From positions 1,179,501-1,243,500 of the forward strand of contig NZ_CAHJXM010000001.1 in NCBI RefSeq assembly GCF_903645295.1: a stretch of 64,000 nucleotides of DNA. Reading direction: 5' to 3'. A program made the translations under genes and the position numbers. Below are positions 44,193 through 53,301 of the stretch, piece by piece. Under the pieces are notes generated by a model, which was given only the letters and a program-made list of their open reading frames with translations, was not told the origin of the DNA and searched no databases. Origin of the DNA: Bacillus sp. Marseille-Q1617. GTDB lineage: Bacteria > Bacillota > Bacilli > Bacillales > Bacillaceae_B. Numbering within the stretch: position 1 is the first letter of the stretch; the number at the start of each line of letters is the position of its first letter.

Positions 44193-45689
44193 GTGAATGT
44201 TTTAATAACAGGAGTGGAAGACGATCGTTTTGAACGGCCCCTCCGATTGATAGCAAACTTATTTTTTGAAGAGACGACGATTCATTTTGGAGAATGTGAA
44301 GAGTTTGATTTAAAGGTTCATATAGACATAAAAACAGATGAACGAATCGAAGCGAAAGCGGTTTTAACTGATCCTGAAAGCGAGAAGGAGTTCCACTCAG
44401 AGTATTCCAGGGACTGGCAGCCCTTTGAAACGGATAAAGAGAGGTTCCGGCAAGTGAAGACGGCACTTTCACATGTGTATCTCAATGTTCTTCAGGAATT
44501 AACGGGCATCAGACAAAAGTGGGGGATCCTTACAGGGATTCGCCCCACTAAGCTTATCCACAAACAGAATCAGCTGGGGAAGCCGAAAGAAGAAGTTCAT
44601 GAAAAACTGAAGGAAGAATACCTGATTATGGAAGAGAAGATTCAGCTCATGCAGAACATCGTTGACCGCCAGCTATCCGTCGTACCAGATCTTTATGAAG
44701 TGCATAACGAAGTCAGCATTTATATTGGTATTCCGTTCTGTCCGACAAAATGCGCATATTGCACATTCCCTGCGTATGCAATCCTTGGTAAGCAAGGACG
44801 CGTAGATTCATTCCTTGCAGGTCTCCACTATGAAATACAGGAAATGGGCCGCTGGCTGAAGGAGAAAGGGATCAAAATTACGACAATTTACTACGGCGGT
44901 GGAACACCTACTTCGATTACTGCGGAAGAAATGGATGCTCTTTATGATGAGATGTACCGGTCCTTCCCGGATGTGGATAAAGTACGGGAAGTAACAGTGG
45001 AAGCCGGGCGTCCGGATACGATATCTGTAGAAAAGCTCGAGGTATTGAATAAGTGGAATATCGACCGGATATCAATTAATCCGCAATCCTATACGCAAGA
45101 AACCCTGAAAGCGATCGGGCGTCATCACACTGTAGAAGAAACCATTGATAAATTTCATTTGGCACGTCAAATGGGGATGAATAATATCAACATGGATCTG
45201 ATCATCGGTCTTCCTAATGAAGAGCTTCCCGAACTTCAGCACTCATTGGATGAAACTGAGAAACTCATGCCTGAATCGCTGACAGTCCATACTTTATCTT
45301 TTAAGCGTGCGTCCGAAATGACCAAGAATAAAGAAAAGTATAGGGTGGCCGACAGGCTTGAAATCGAGCGTATGATGAATTTGGCAGAGGAATGGACGAG
45401 CGAACACGGCTATGAGCCATACTATCTCTATCGTCAGAAAAACATTCTGGGCAACCTGGAAAATGTCGGATATGCATTGCCAGGGCAGGACAGCATCTAC
45501 AACATCATGATCATGGAAGAAGTCCAGACAATCATCGGAATCGGATGCGGGGCCGCAAGTAAATTCATCGATCCGAAGACAGGCAAGATCACCCATTTTG
45601 CAAATCCAAAAGAGCCAAACGCATATAATCTCAGTTTTAAAGAATATACGGAGAAGAAAATCAAAATTCTTGATGAATTATTCTCATAA
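44193..45689 (+). CDS. hemZ: Oxygen-independent coproporphyrinogen III dehydrogenase HemZ
   Basis: A 498-aa radical SAM enzyme of heme biosynthesis (anaerobic decarboxylation of coproporphyrinogen III). The cluster motif is C183-x3-C187-x2-C190 (FCPTKCAYC), followed by IYYGGGTPTS, VEAGRPDT and GCGAASKF. An N-terminal extension of about 170 aa is typical of HemZ. GTG 44193 has AAGGTGAT 7 nt upstream; the other in-frame GTG 44181 overlaps that site. Monocistronic with its own promoter. Confidence 0.95.
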   Translation: MNVLITGVEDDRFERPLRLIANLFFEETTIHFGECEEFDLKVHIDIKTDERIEAKAVLTDPESEKEFHSEYSRDWQPFETDKERFRQVKTALSHVYLNVLQELTGIRQKWGILTGIRPTKLIHKQNQLGKPKEEVHEKLKEEYLIMEEKIQLMQNIVDRQLSVVPDLYEVHNEVSIYIGIPFCPTKCAYCTFPAYAILGKQGRVDSFLAGLHYEIQEMGRWLKEKGIKITTIYYGGGTPTSITAEEMDALYDEMYRSFPDVDKVREVTVEAGRPDTISVEKLEVLNKWNIDRISINPQSYTQETLKAIGRHHTVEETIDKFHLARQMGMNNINMDLIIGLPNEELPELQHSLDETEKLMPESLTVHTLSFKRASEMTKNKEKYRVADRLEIERMMNLAEEWTSEHGYEPYYLYRQKNILGNLENVGYALPGQDSIYNIMIMEEVQTIIGIGCGAASKFIDPKTGKITHFANPKEPNAYNLSFKEYTEKKIKILDELFS

Positions 45690-45715
45690 TAAAAAGCAGT
45701 TCGTGGGCATGCGTC

Positions 45716-46075
45716 TTATGAACTGCTTTTTTTAATCTCCAGGATTCCGCGCCAAATTTTCCAACAGACCGCCAAAATCATGAGAATGAAAAAAGTGGAG
45801 CGGTCGACTGTTTGATATGGGGCAGGATTCGGTATTGCTATGAAGAGATAGCTGACACCCAAAGCAAGAAACATCCAAAAAGCATCAATCTTGAATTTTC
45901 GCAATATCGGAAGCTTTGCACCCGTACTTGGCATATAAATGCCTGTGCCGATCCATGCAATCAGCATAAGAATGAAAACAATAGGAGAGGAAGAAAAATG
46001 AGCCCCCCATAAAACGGACGTCACGATTCCTACCACTACACCCCACATAAAATGATACTTTACTGATAGAAGCAT
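45716..46075 (-). CDS. Small membrane protein of unknown function
   Basis: A 119-aa protein with four hydrophobic segments (VVVGIVTSVLWGAHF, SPIVFILMLIAWIG, AFWMFLALGVSYLF, TFFILMILAVCWKI). ATG 46075 has AAAGGAAT upstream; the longer frame up to 46204 is read into repeat A copy 4 and is not real. Convergent with hemZ. Not recognised. Confidence 0.7.
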   Translation of the reverse strand: MLLSVKYHFMWGVVVGIVTSVLWGAHFSSSPIVFILMLIAWIGTGIYMPSTGAKLPILRKFKIDAFWMFLALGVSYLFIAIPNPAPYQTVDRSTFFILMILAVCWKIWRGILEIKKSSS

Positions 46076-46128
46076 ATTAAATTCCTTTCTTTTTGACACT
46101 ATTGAAGCTTGTTGTTTAAAAGCTGGTT

Positions 46129-46364
46129 CCAGCTGTTGATCGGAGTGCAAGACGAAGACTCCTAACAGAAAAGCGGAGGGGCTTTGCCTAGAAGCGTGTG
46201 GCATAAGACGAATCGGCCACGAAGGCGTTCTTTGCCTTCTTGGTCGGTTGGGCTTATGACATTTGCTTCTAAGCCCTGCAGCTGGACAGTTCCCCTCTGG
46301 AAATTGAGAGGAGGCTCACGGGTCACCCGCGGAAAGCGAAGTCTTGCACGGAAATCAAAGCGGT
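46129..46364 (+). repeat. Repeat A copy 4 with nested B (46164-46291)
   Basis: A arms GTTGATCGGAGTGCAAGAC and GTCTTGCACGGAAATCA. B is inserted in the reverse orientation after GACTCCT, from AACAGAAAAGCGG to GCAGCTGGACAGTT. Nearly identical (3 substitutions, 1 indel) to copy 5, in direct orientation about 2.08 kb away. Confidence 0.88.
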
Positions 46365-46480
46365 GTTTATAGTGACGTCTTTTTCACCAGTTCTTTCAGT
46401 GTAACGTTAAGTAGTGTAAATTTTCAATAAACTTAAAGGAGATATTATAGAAAAAGAGAATAGTAACTATAGATAGAAAA

Positions 46481-46494
46481 TGAAAGCGCTTCAC
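46481..46494. promoter_or_regulatory. Candidate cre (CcpA) site
   Basis: TGAAAGCGCTTCAC matches TGWAARCGYTWNCW at 12 of 14 positions, 23 nt before the acyl-CoA synthetase start. Fatty acid degradation genes are under CcpA control in B. subtilis. Confidence 0.4.
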
Positions 46495-46516
46495 TATTTG
46501 AGGGGAGAGATGGAAT

Positions 46517-48130
46517 ATGATGCAAACACCTCTGCTTTTGACACAAATGATTGAGAGAGCTGAAAGGTATTTTCCGAAGAAGGAAATTGTTTCACGCACG
46601 GAATTGGGGATTCAGCGCTTCACGTACAAACAGTGGGGCGAACGAACGAGAAGGCTTGCAAGTGCCTTGTCTGCGTTAGGGGTCAAAGAAGGTGACAAGG
46701 TGGGGACACTTGCATGGAATCACCACCGACATCTTGAAGCTTATTTCGCGATTCCATGCAGCGGAGCCGTACTCCATACCATCAATATCCGGTTATCACC
46801 ACAGCATATAAGCTATATCATCAATCACGCCGAAGATAAAGTGCTCCTCATCGATCCGGATATTCTGCCGCTGGTCGATAAGATAAAGGATAGCATTCCA
46901 GGTGTCGAGGCATTCATCGTCATGACAGACGGTGACCTGCCGGAAACATCATTAGAGAATGTGTTTCATTACGAAGAATTATTGGAAAAAGGAGATCCTT
47001 CTTTTTCATTCAGAACAGATTTGGATGAGAATGCTCCTGCCGGGATGTGTTACACGTCTGCCACAACAGGCAATCCGAAAGGGGTCATTTACTCTCATCG
47101 TGGAATCGTCCTTCATGCCATGGCGCTGGGTCTTGCGGATACAACGGGAGTCTGTGAAAGGGATGTGGCTCTTCCAGTCGTACCGATGTTCCATGTGAAT
47201 GCATGGGGACTGCCGTTTGCCTCTGTATGGTTTGGGACCAAACAAGTACTTCCCGGTCCGTATTTTACCCCGGGGATTCTCGCAGGCTTGATGCAGGATG
47301 AGAAGGTGACGATTACGGCAGGTGTCCCTACCATTTGGCTGGGGCTCTTGAATGAGATGGAACAGAATTCGTATGACCTTTCCAGTCTGCGTTCAGTGTT
47401 GTGCGGAGGTTCTGCTGCCCCTAGGGGAATGATCAAGGCCTTTGAAGAAAAATTCGGTATTCCGTTCATGCATGCATACGGGATGACAGAAACAAGCCCT
47501 CTTGCTGTCATTGCCGCTTCAAAGAGTTATCACGATGACCTGTCCAATGAGGAAAAGCTTGATTTGAAAGCGAAGCAGGGTATTCTTGTTCCTGGATTGG
47601 AAATGAAGATCATAGGTAAAGACGGTGAAGTTGCCTGGGACGGGAAGGAAATGGGAGAGCTTGCACTGCGCGGCCCATGGATTGCTTCGGAGTATTATCA
47701 GGACGAGAGGAGCCAGGAAGCTTTCCGTGACGGCTGGCTTTATACTGGGGATGTCGTGACGATCGATGAAGAAGGCTATATCAAGATTGTCGACCGGACC
47801 AAGGATCTGATTAAATCCGGAGGAGAATGGATTTCTTCTGTAGATCTTGAAAATGCGCTCATGGCTTATGAAGAAGTGTTTGAAGCTGCAGTGGTTGCAG
47901 TACCTCATGAACAATGGCAGGAGCGTCCGGTTGCCTGTGTCGTATTAAAAAAATCCGCTCAGGGAAAAGTGACAAAACAGGAAATACTCGACTTCCTTAA
48001 GCCTCAGTTCGCCAAGTGGTGGATTCCGGACGACGTCCTTTTCATGAAAGAAATCCCGAAAACATCCGTAGGGAAATTCCTAAAGAGGACACTGCGTGAT
48101 CAAGTTCAGGATAAGATCAAACAGATTTGA
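46517..48130 (+). CDS. Long- or medium-chain acyl-CoA synthetase (AMP-dependent)
   Basis: A 537-aa enzyme of the ANL superfamily that activates fatty acids to acyl-CoA via acyl-AMP. The P-loop YTSATTGNPKGVIYSHRG, A5 motif HAYGMTETSP, A7 WLYTGDV, A8 DRTKDLIKSGGEWIS and A10 lysine (KTSVGKFLKR) are all intact. GGGGAGA precedes ATG 46517. It stands between two near-identical repeats and is followed by yhaR (enoyl-CoA hydratase), so it likely works in fatty acid breakdown. Chain length not predictable. Confidence 0.9.
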   Translation: MMQTPLLLTQMIERAERYFPKKEIVSRTELGIQRFTYKQWGERTRRLASALSALGVKEGDKVGTLAWNHHRHLEAYFAIPCSGAVLHTINIRLSPQHISYIINHAEDKVLLIDPDILPLVDKIKDSIPGVEAFIVMTDGDLPETSLENVFHYEELLEKGDPSFSFRTDLDENAPAGMCYTSATTGNPKGVIYSHRGIVLHAMALGLADTTGVCERDVALPVVPMFHVNAWGLPFASVWFGTKQVLPGPYFTPGILAGLMQDEKVTITAGVPTIWLGLLNEMEQNSYDLSSLRSVLCGGSAAPRGMIKAFEEKFGIPFMHAYGMTETSPLAVIAASKSYHDDLSNEEKLDLKAKQGILVPGLEMKIIGKDGEVAWDGKEMGELALRGPWIASEYYQDERSQEAFRDGWLYTGDVVTIDEEGYIKIVDRTKDLIKSGGEWISSVDLENALMAYEEVFEAAVVAVPHEQWQERPVACVVLKKSAQGKVTKQEILDFLKPQFAKWWIPDDVLFMKEIPKTSVGKFLKRTLRDQVQDKIKQI

Positions 48131-48207
48131 TTCCAGAGAGGTCAACCTATTTCGAGGCTGGCCTCTTTTTAATTGGTTACAGAGGCTATTTAAGATATGC
48201 GGTGGTT

Positions 48208-48444
48208 CTAGCTGTTGATTGGAGTGCAAGACGAAGACTCCTAACAGAAAAGCGGAGGGGCTTTGCCTAGAAGCGTGTGGCATAAGACGAATCGGCCACG
48301 AAGGCGTTCCTTGCCTTCTTGGTCGGTTGGGCTTATGACATTTGCTTCTAAGCCCTGCAGCTGGACAGTTCCCCTCTGGAAATTGAGAGGAGGCTCACGG
48401 GTCACCCGCGGAAAGCGAAGTCTTGCACGGAAATCAACAGCGGT
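48208..48444 (+). repeat. Repeat A copy 5 with nested B (48243-48370)
   Basis: Same composite A/B structure as copy 4, about 98% identical over 236 bp and in direct orientation. The two copies flank the acyl-CoA synthetase gene. Confidence 0.88.
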
Positions 48445-48499
48445 ATTAGCAGAGATTCTTAAGTTTATTCTTACTTAAATAGTTAAACTATTCAAAAAA

Positions 48500-48517
48500 T
48501 GATTCACTATTCATTTT
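48500..48517. promoter_or_regulatory. Candidate FadR operator at the yhaR promoter
   Basis: TGATTCACTATTCATTTT matches the B. subtilis FadR consensus TGAATGAMTANTCATTCA at 14 of 18 positions. It covers the -35 of a likely sigma-A promoter (TTCACT 48503-48508, 17 nt, TATTCT 48526-48531), where a repressor would block transcription. Confidence 0.55.
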
Positions 48518-48553
48518 TTATCATGTATTCTAGAAATAAGGGGAGGGATTACA

Positions 48554-49348
48554 TTGACAGTGTCAAACCATTATGAAACGGTCAAGTTACATAAAGAGGG
48601 AAGGGTGGCTAGGCTCCAGTTGAATCGTCCAAAGTCCCTGAACGCTTTGGATGCAGCGCTCATGAAGGATCTCTTGGGCGCCCTGAGGGAAGTCAAAGCA
48701 GACCCGGAGATTTCCATCTTGATCTTGACTGGGGAAGGAAAGGGGTTTTCCTCAGGCGGGGATATCAAATCAATGCTCATGTTGAGCGGAGAAGAACAAT
48801 TTTCAGGAATAATGGATACCATCAGTGAGCTTGTCATCACGTTGTATACGATGCCGAAAGTGGTAGTCACCGGTATTCATGGAGCGGCTGCCGGCCTTGG
48901 ATTCAGCTTGGCACTTACATCAGATTATATTTTGTGTGAGGAAGACAGCAAGCTTGCCATGAACTTTATCGGAATCGGATTGATTCCGGATGGAGGCAGC
49001 CATTTTCTTTTACAAGAAAGACTGGGTACCCATAAATCTAAGAGAATGATCTGGAATGGAAAAGTATTTGAAGGTCAGGAAGCCATGATGAAGGGGCTTG
49101 TCGATGAAGCTATTCCTTCAGGGAAATTGGAAGAGGGAATCCAGCGGTATATTAAACAATGTTTAGCAGCACCTGTCAAAGCGATGCTTAAGACAAAGGA
49201 GATTTACGTTTCCCTGAATAAGGAAAGATTGCAGCATGCATTGGAGCTTGAAAAAGAAGGTCAGTGGCTTATGAGACAAACGAGTGATCATCAAGAGGGA
49301 ATCCGTGCGTTCGTAGAGAAAAGAAAGCCGGAGTTTAAAGGAAATTAA
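48554..49348 (+). CDS. yhaR: Enoyl-CoA hydratase/isomerase family protein YhaR
   Basis: A 264-aa crotonase-fold enzyme. Oxyanion-hole segments FSSGGDIKSM and GIHGAAAGLGFSLAL are present; the second region has GLIPDGGSHFLL, in which the usual second catalytic Glu position is occupied by D-G-G. Likely acts in beta-oxidation with the upstream acyl-CoA synthetase. TTG 48554 is the start, with GGGAGGG 7 nt upstream. FadR-like operator upstream; terminator downstream. Confidence 0.85.
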   Translation: MTVSNHYETVKLHKEGRVARLQLNRPKSLNALDAALMKDLLGALREVKADPEISILILTGEGKGFSSGGDIKSMLMLSGEEQFSGIMDTISELVITLYTMPKVVVTGIHGAAAGLGFSLALTSDYILCEEDSKLAMNFIGIGLIPDGGSHFLLQERLGTHKSKRMIWNGKVFEGQEAMMKGLVDEAIPSGKLEEGIQRYIKQCLAAPVKAMLKTKEIYVSLNKERLQHALELEKEGQWLMRQTSDHQEGIRAFVEKRKPEFKGN

Positions 49349-49368
49349 ATCAATGCTAATTGTACAGC

Positions 49369-49412
49369 GGCCCGAACTTCAGCAATTTGAATTGCTGAAG
49401 TCCGGGCCTTTT
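49369..49412 (+). terminator. Rho-independent terminator of yhaR
   Basis: Long stem GGCCCGAACTTCAGCAATT/AATTGCTGAAGTCCGGGCC (one mismatch) followed by TTTT. Confidence 0.85.
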
Positions 49413-49424
49413 GAATGGTTTCGA

Positions 49425-49613
49425 TTAGGCGTGGAATAATACAAGCTTTCCGAGCGGGGATGTACAGCGGTGTGTATGATCAAGATATCCCTTTTCCTCA
49501 AGCAGCGATTCCCCGGTCTTCTTTGCTTCATTGTCAGAGGATGCTTCGAATGTTTCGTCAAGAATCTTCTTTCCGTCTTTTTCAAATACCGTTAACTTAT
49601 ACGTTTTCATCAT
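49425..49613 (-). CDS. yhzC: YhzC-family small protein
   Basis: A 62-aa protein: KTYKLTVFEKDGKKILDETFEASSDNEAK...GYLDHTHRCTSPLGKLVLFHA, matching B. subtilis YhzC, which also lies between yhaR and yhaQ. Start is ATG 49613 or 49610 after AAGGGG; the longer frame to 49691 has no site. Soluble, function unknown. Confidence 0.82.
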   Translation of the reverse strand: MMKTYKLTVFEKDGKKILDETFEASSDNEAKKTGESLLEEKGYLDHTHRCTSPLGKLVLFHA

Positions 49614-49780
49614 CGATACCCCTTTGTCTAAAAATCTTTGATTCTTTATTATTTTTCCATAATTTTTAAAAAATTTAAAGTCTAAATACATAATAAATTA
49701 GAGATAGGAAAATGAAACCTTTTTCTGTCAAGATTCGTAGAGTAACAAGAGAAGGAAAAGGATGAGAGGAGAAACTGCAA

Positions 49781-50680
49781 ATGAGTTTAGCTATTCAGCA
49801 GGTCACCAAGAAATTCGGCAGCTTCACAGCAGTCGACAGATTATCTCTAACCATAGATGGTGGGGAGATGTTCGGATTCCTCGGTGCAAATGGAGCGGGG
49901 AAGACCACAACATTCCGGATGGTGTTGGGATTATTGGATCCGACTGTAGGAGAAATTACATGGAACGGCAGCAGAATCGATTATGCGTCAAGCGGTGATA
50001 TCGGCTATCTGCCAGAAGAACGCGGACTATATCCCAAGATGAAGGTCAAGGATCAGATTATTTACCTTGCACGACTCCGCGGGATGGAAAAAAAAGATAT
50101 ACTGAAGGAATTAACCATATGGCTGGAACGTTTTAATATTCCGCAATACTTAGACAAAAAAGTAGAAGAACTTTCTAAGGGGAATCAGCAAAAGATTCAA
50201 TTCATCTCTTCGGTGATTCATAAACCGAAGCTGCTGATACTGGACGAGCCTTTCAGCGGGCTTGACCCTGTGAATGTCGAACTATTGAAAAATGCAGTCA
50301 GGGATATAAAAAAGGAAGGGACGACCATTGTGTTTTCAAGCCACCGGATGGAGCATGTGGAAGAACTGTGTGAGAGTTTATGCATCATGCACCAAGGGCA
50401 TCCGGTCGTACATGGGGGACTAAAAGACATAAAGCGCTCATTTGGAAAAAAGAATGTCGTTATTCATGCTGATTTTGATTTGACCCATCTCCAAGAATTC
50501 AAAGGGGTCACCAAGTTCAGGGAAACAACGGAAGGTGTCCTACTCCAAGTAGAGTCGGAAAAAGTTGCAGAGGAAATTTTTCATCATACAGCTCAAAAAG
50601 GATTCCTTCGGAAATTTGAATTGGAAGATCCATCATTGAATGACATTTTCATAGAAAAGGTGGGGACTTCCTATGAATAA
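49781..50680 (+). CDS. yhaQ: ABC exporter ATP-binding protein YhaQ (NatA-like)
   Basis: A 299-aa ATPase: Walker A GANGAGKTT (35-43), Q-loop YLPEERGLYPKM, signature LSKGNQQKIQF, Walker B LLILDEPFSGLDP and switch His FSSHRMEHV. The C-terminal extension is as in Na+/drug exporters of the NatA type. It overlaps yhaP by 8 nt. Together they probably pump ions or drugs out; substrate unknown. Confidence 0.9.
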   Translation: MSLAIQQVTKKFGSFTAVDRLSLTIDGGEMFGFLGANGAGKTTTFRMVLGLLDPTVGEITWNGSRIDYASSGDIGYLPEERGLYPKMKVKDQIIYLARLRGMEKKDILKELTIWLERFNIPQYLDKKVEELSKGNQQKIQFISSVIHKPKLLILDEPFSGLDPVNVELLKNAVRDIKKEGTTIVFSSHRMEHVEELCESLCIMHQGHPVVHGGLKDIKRSFGKKNVVIHADFDLTHLQEFKGVTKFRETTEGVLLQVESEKVAEEIFHHTAQKGFLRKFELEDPSLNDIFIEKVGTSYE

Positions 50681-51926
50681 GTTTCTTATTATGCTTGGCC
50701 ATTCATATTTCTCGAAACTTAAAGCCAAATCTTTTATCATATCTACTATAATCATAGCCGGTGCATTGGTGTTGTTGACCAATTTTGACATGATCACCTC
50801 CAATTTTAAGGGCGATGAGGAAGAGAAGGTCGTTGTACAGGATGAAACAGGATATCTCTATTCGATGCTTAAAGCACAGGTGACCGTTTTGAATGATGAT
50901 ATATCATTAACTGCAGCCTCCAATGATTCCCCGGAGGAAATCGAGAAGAAAATAGAAGAGGAAGAAATTAAAGGACTTCTTATATTGACCGAGGGGAAAG
51001 ACGGTCTGCCGAGTGCTCTTTATAAATCAGCCTCTTTATCTGATTCAACTTTGACATCTGATTTGCAGCTGGCCATGCAGAACATAAAATCGTCCCTGGC
51101 TGCAAATAAGCTTAAACTTTCAAGTGAAGAATTGGCAGCACTGAGCGGACCAGTTACATTTGAAAAAGCAGCCCTGTCAGAGGGGGCTAAATCAGAAGAA
51201 GAATTGAGTCAGGCAAGAGGAATCGTCTATGTTCTATTGTTCTTCATTTATTTCTCTGTTATCGCTTATGCCAATATGACGGCCATGGAAGTAGCGACCG
51301 AGAAAAGCTCAAGAGTGATGGAGATACTGATTTCAAGTGTATCCCCGGTAAAGCAAATGTTTGCAAAGATCATTGGGATCGGTCTTGTCGGGCTGACTCA
51401 ATTAGCTGTCATCCTCGCTGTCGGGTATTTTACTTTGCTCACCCGTAAAGATGAACTTGCAGGAGGATTTTTTGAATCATTTGGATTTGAATCACTGTCG
51501 GTGAGTGTCATCCTGTATGCTGTCGTATATTTCTTACTGGGATATTTCCTTTATGCCACGCTTGCAGCTCTCTTGGGTTCTCTTGTCAGCAGGATTGAAG
51601 ATGTTCAGCAGATGATCATGCCGATGACGTTCCTCATTATGATAGGGTTCTTTATCTCGATGTTCGGACTCGGCAATCCGGAATCAAGCTTTATCACAAT
51701 CAGTTCTTACATTCCTTTTTTCACTCCCATGGTCATGTTCCTGAGAGTCGGGATGCTGAATCTGCCAGTATATGAACCGATTATCGGGATCGTGATACTG
51801 CTTGGCACCATCATACTTTTAGGGGTGTTTGGAGCCCGGGTTTACCGTGGAGGTGTCTTGCTTTACGGGAAATCAAATTCCTATAAGGATATCAAGAAAG
51901 CCATGGATCTTACGAATAATAAATAA
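50673..51926 (+). CDS. yhaP: ABC exporter permease YhaP (NatB-like)
   Basis: A 417-aa membrane protein of the ABC-2 type: one N-terminal helix, an extracytoplasmic domain of about 160 residues (about 40-185), then five or six membrane segments (IVYVLLFFIYFSVIAY onward, with EVATEKSSRVMEILISSVSP typical of NatB). Starts inside the end of yhaQ, so it is translationally coupled. Confidence 0.9.
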   Translation: MNKFLIMLGHSYFSKLKAKSFIISTIIIAGALVLLTNFDMITSNFKGDEEEKVVVQDETGYLYSMLKAQVTVLNDDISLTAASNDSPEEIEKKIEEEEIKGLLILTEGKDGLPSALYKSASLSDSTLTSDLQLAMQNIKSSLAANKLKLSSEELAALSGPVTFEKAALSEGAKSEEELSQARGIVYVLLFFIYFSVIAYANMTAMEVATEKSSRVMEILISSVSPVKQMFAKIIGIGLVGLTQLAVILAVGYFTLLTRKDELAGGFFESFGFESLSVSVILYAVVYFLLGYFLYATLAALLGSLVSRIEDVQQMIMPMTFLIMIGFFISMFGLGNPESSFITISSYIPFFTPMVMFLRVGMLNLPVYEPIIGIVILLGTIILLGVFGARVYRGGVLLYGKSNSYKDIKKAMDLTNNK

Positions 51927-51930
51927 CATC

Positions 51931-51962
51931 CGGCTGTCTCCGTTAAAAGGAGGCGGCTTTTT
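51931..51962 (+). terminator. Rho-independent terminator
   Basis: Stem GGCTGTCTCC/GGAGGCGGCT (G-U pairs) and T-run after yhaP. Confidence 0.7.
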
Positions 51963-52065
51963 GTATGGTTTTTCTTATACTTTTGAGGATTACAGCTGAA
52001 ATAGTAGTCTGATTTAGGATATAATGAAGATACAGAACGTACATTCGTAATGGAGAGGGGATTAC

Positions 52066-53286
52066 ATGGAGAAGATACGATTTATTCATTGTGCAGACTT
52101 GCACTTGGACAGCCCGTTCGCCGGGTTAAAGCATCTTCCAGCAGAATTATTCGAACGCATTCAGAACAGCACATTTGCGTCATTTGAAAAAATGGTTAAA
52201 GTAGCGATACAGAGACAGATTGACTTTATGATGATAAGCGGTGATCTGTTTGATGAAGAAGACAGAAGTATCAGGGCCCAGGCAAAACTGATGAATCAGT
52301 TCAGCCTGCTGGGTGAAAGCGGAATTCCTGTCTTTGTCATCCACGGCAATCATGATCACCTCGGGGGATTTCGGCTGGAGCTTGATATGCCGGAAAATGT
52401 CCATATCTTTGATGAAAAAACAGAAGTGAAGGAGCTGGTGACAAAAAGCGGTGCATCGGTAAAACTGGCTGGCTTCAGTTATGGTTCCCGCCATATTCGT
52501 GAACGGAGGATTTCAGACTATCCTAAGCAGGTTGAAGCTGATTATAAGATTGGCTTGCTGCATGGAAGTGAAGGAAGCGTACAATCAGCTCATGAAAGTT
52601 ATGCCCCTTTTTCAATGCGTGAACTGAAAGAGAAGAATTATCATTATTGGGCGCTGGGTCATATTCATCAGCGTCAGATCTTGAATCATGAGCCTCCGAT
52701 TGTCTACCCGGGTAATATTCAGGGACGACACCGTAAAGAAACAGGAGAAAAAGGCTGCTATCTTGTAGAATTATCTGAACACGATGCCATCCTTGAGTTC
52801 ATCCCAACCCAGGATATTATATGGGGGGAAATGGAAATATCACTTGAAGGGGTCGAGCGGTTTGGGGAAATATTTCAGTTGATCCGAAAATCAGCAGAAG
52901 AATATAAAGTGATGGGTGATTGTCTGCTCCAGGTGGAAGTGAAAGATTTTAATCTCTTATCCCCTGAGGTGATCCAAGCGATAGAAAACGGTGATCTCCT
53001 TCAAGCTCTGCAAGCTGATTTGCCGACAGGTGAGACGATGAAATGGATTCATTCCATTAAGTTGAGCAGGTCTGAAAATATTGATATAGATACAAAAGAT
53101 CCTTTTATCAATGATGTCATCCATACCTTGAGAAACATGAGAGTCGAGGAAGGGGGGGAGGCTTTGGCCGAATTATACGAACACCCCTCGTTTTATCGGT
53201 ATATTGATTCTTTAAAAGAAGAAGAACTATCTCATTTGATAGAGGAAACTGTAGAGTTGATCCTCCATCCATCACGGTGTCAGTAA
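52066..53286 (+). CDS. yhaO: DNA exonuclease/metallophosphoesterase YhaO (SbcD-like)
   Basis: A 406-aa protein with the calcineurin-type metal sites HCADLHLDSP, GDLFDEED, HGNHDHLGG, LLHGSE and GHIHQRQ, all intact. It forms an SbcD/Mre11-like nuclease with YhaN, encoded 15 nt downstream. GAGAGGGG is upstream of ATG. The C-terminal 150 aa probably form the capping and partner-binding domain. Confidence 0.9.
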   Translation: MEKIRFIHCADLHLDSPFAGLKHLPAELFERIQNSTFASFEKMVKVAIQRQIDFMMISGDLFDEEDRSIRAQAKLMNQFSLLGESGIPVFVIHGNHDHLGGFRLELDMPENVHIFDEKTEVKELVTKSGASVKLAGFSYGSRHIRERRISDYPKQVEADYKIGLLHGSEGSVQSAHESYAPFSMRELKEKNYHYWALGHIHQRQILNHEPPIVYPGNIQGRHRKETGEKGCYLVELSEHDAILEFIPTQDIIWGEMEISLEGVERFGEIFQLIRKSAEEYKVMGDCLLQVEVKDFNLLSPEVIQAIENGDLLQALQADLPTGETMKWIHSIKLSRSENIDIDTKDPFINDVIHTLRNMRVEEGGEALAELYEHPSFYRYIDSLKEEELSHLIEETVELILHPSRCQ

Positions 53287-53301
53287 GAAGGGGTGAACTT
53301 G

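Noticed and set aside
45716..46204. Longer form of the small membrane protein, extended to 46204
   Set aside because: The additional 43 codons are repeat A/B sequence; ATG 46075 has a good ribosome site.
46184..46372. Matching 62- and 71-codon ORFs in the two composite repeats (46184 and 48263, MPRSVWHKTNRPRRRS...)
   Set aside because: They lie wholly in repeat copies 4 and 5, lack ribosome sites, and are identical only because the DNA repeats are.
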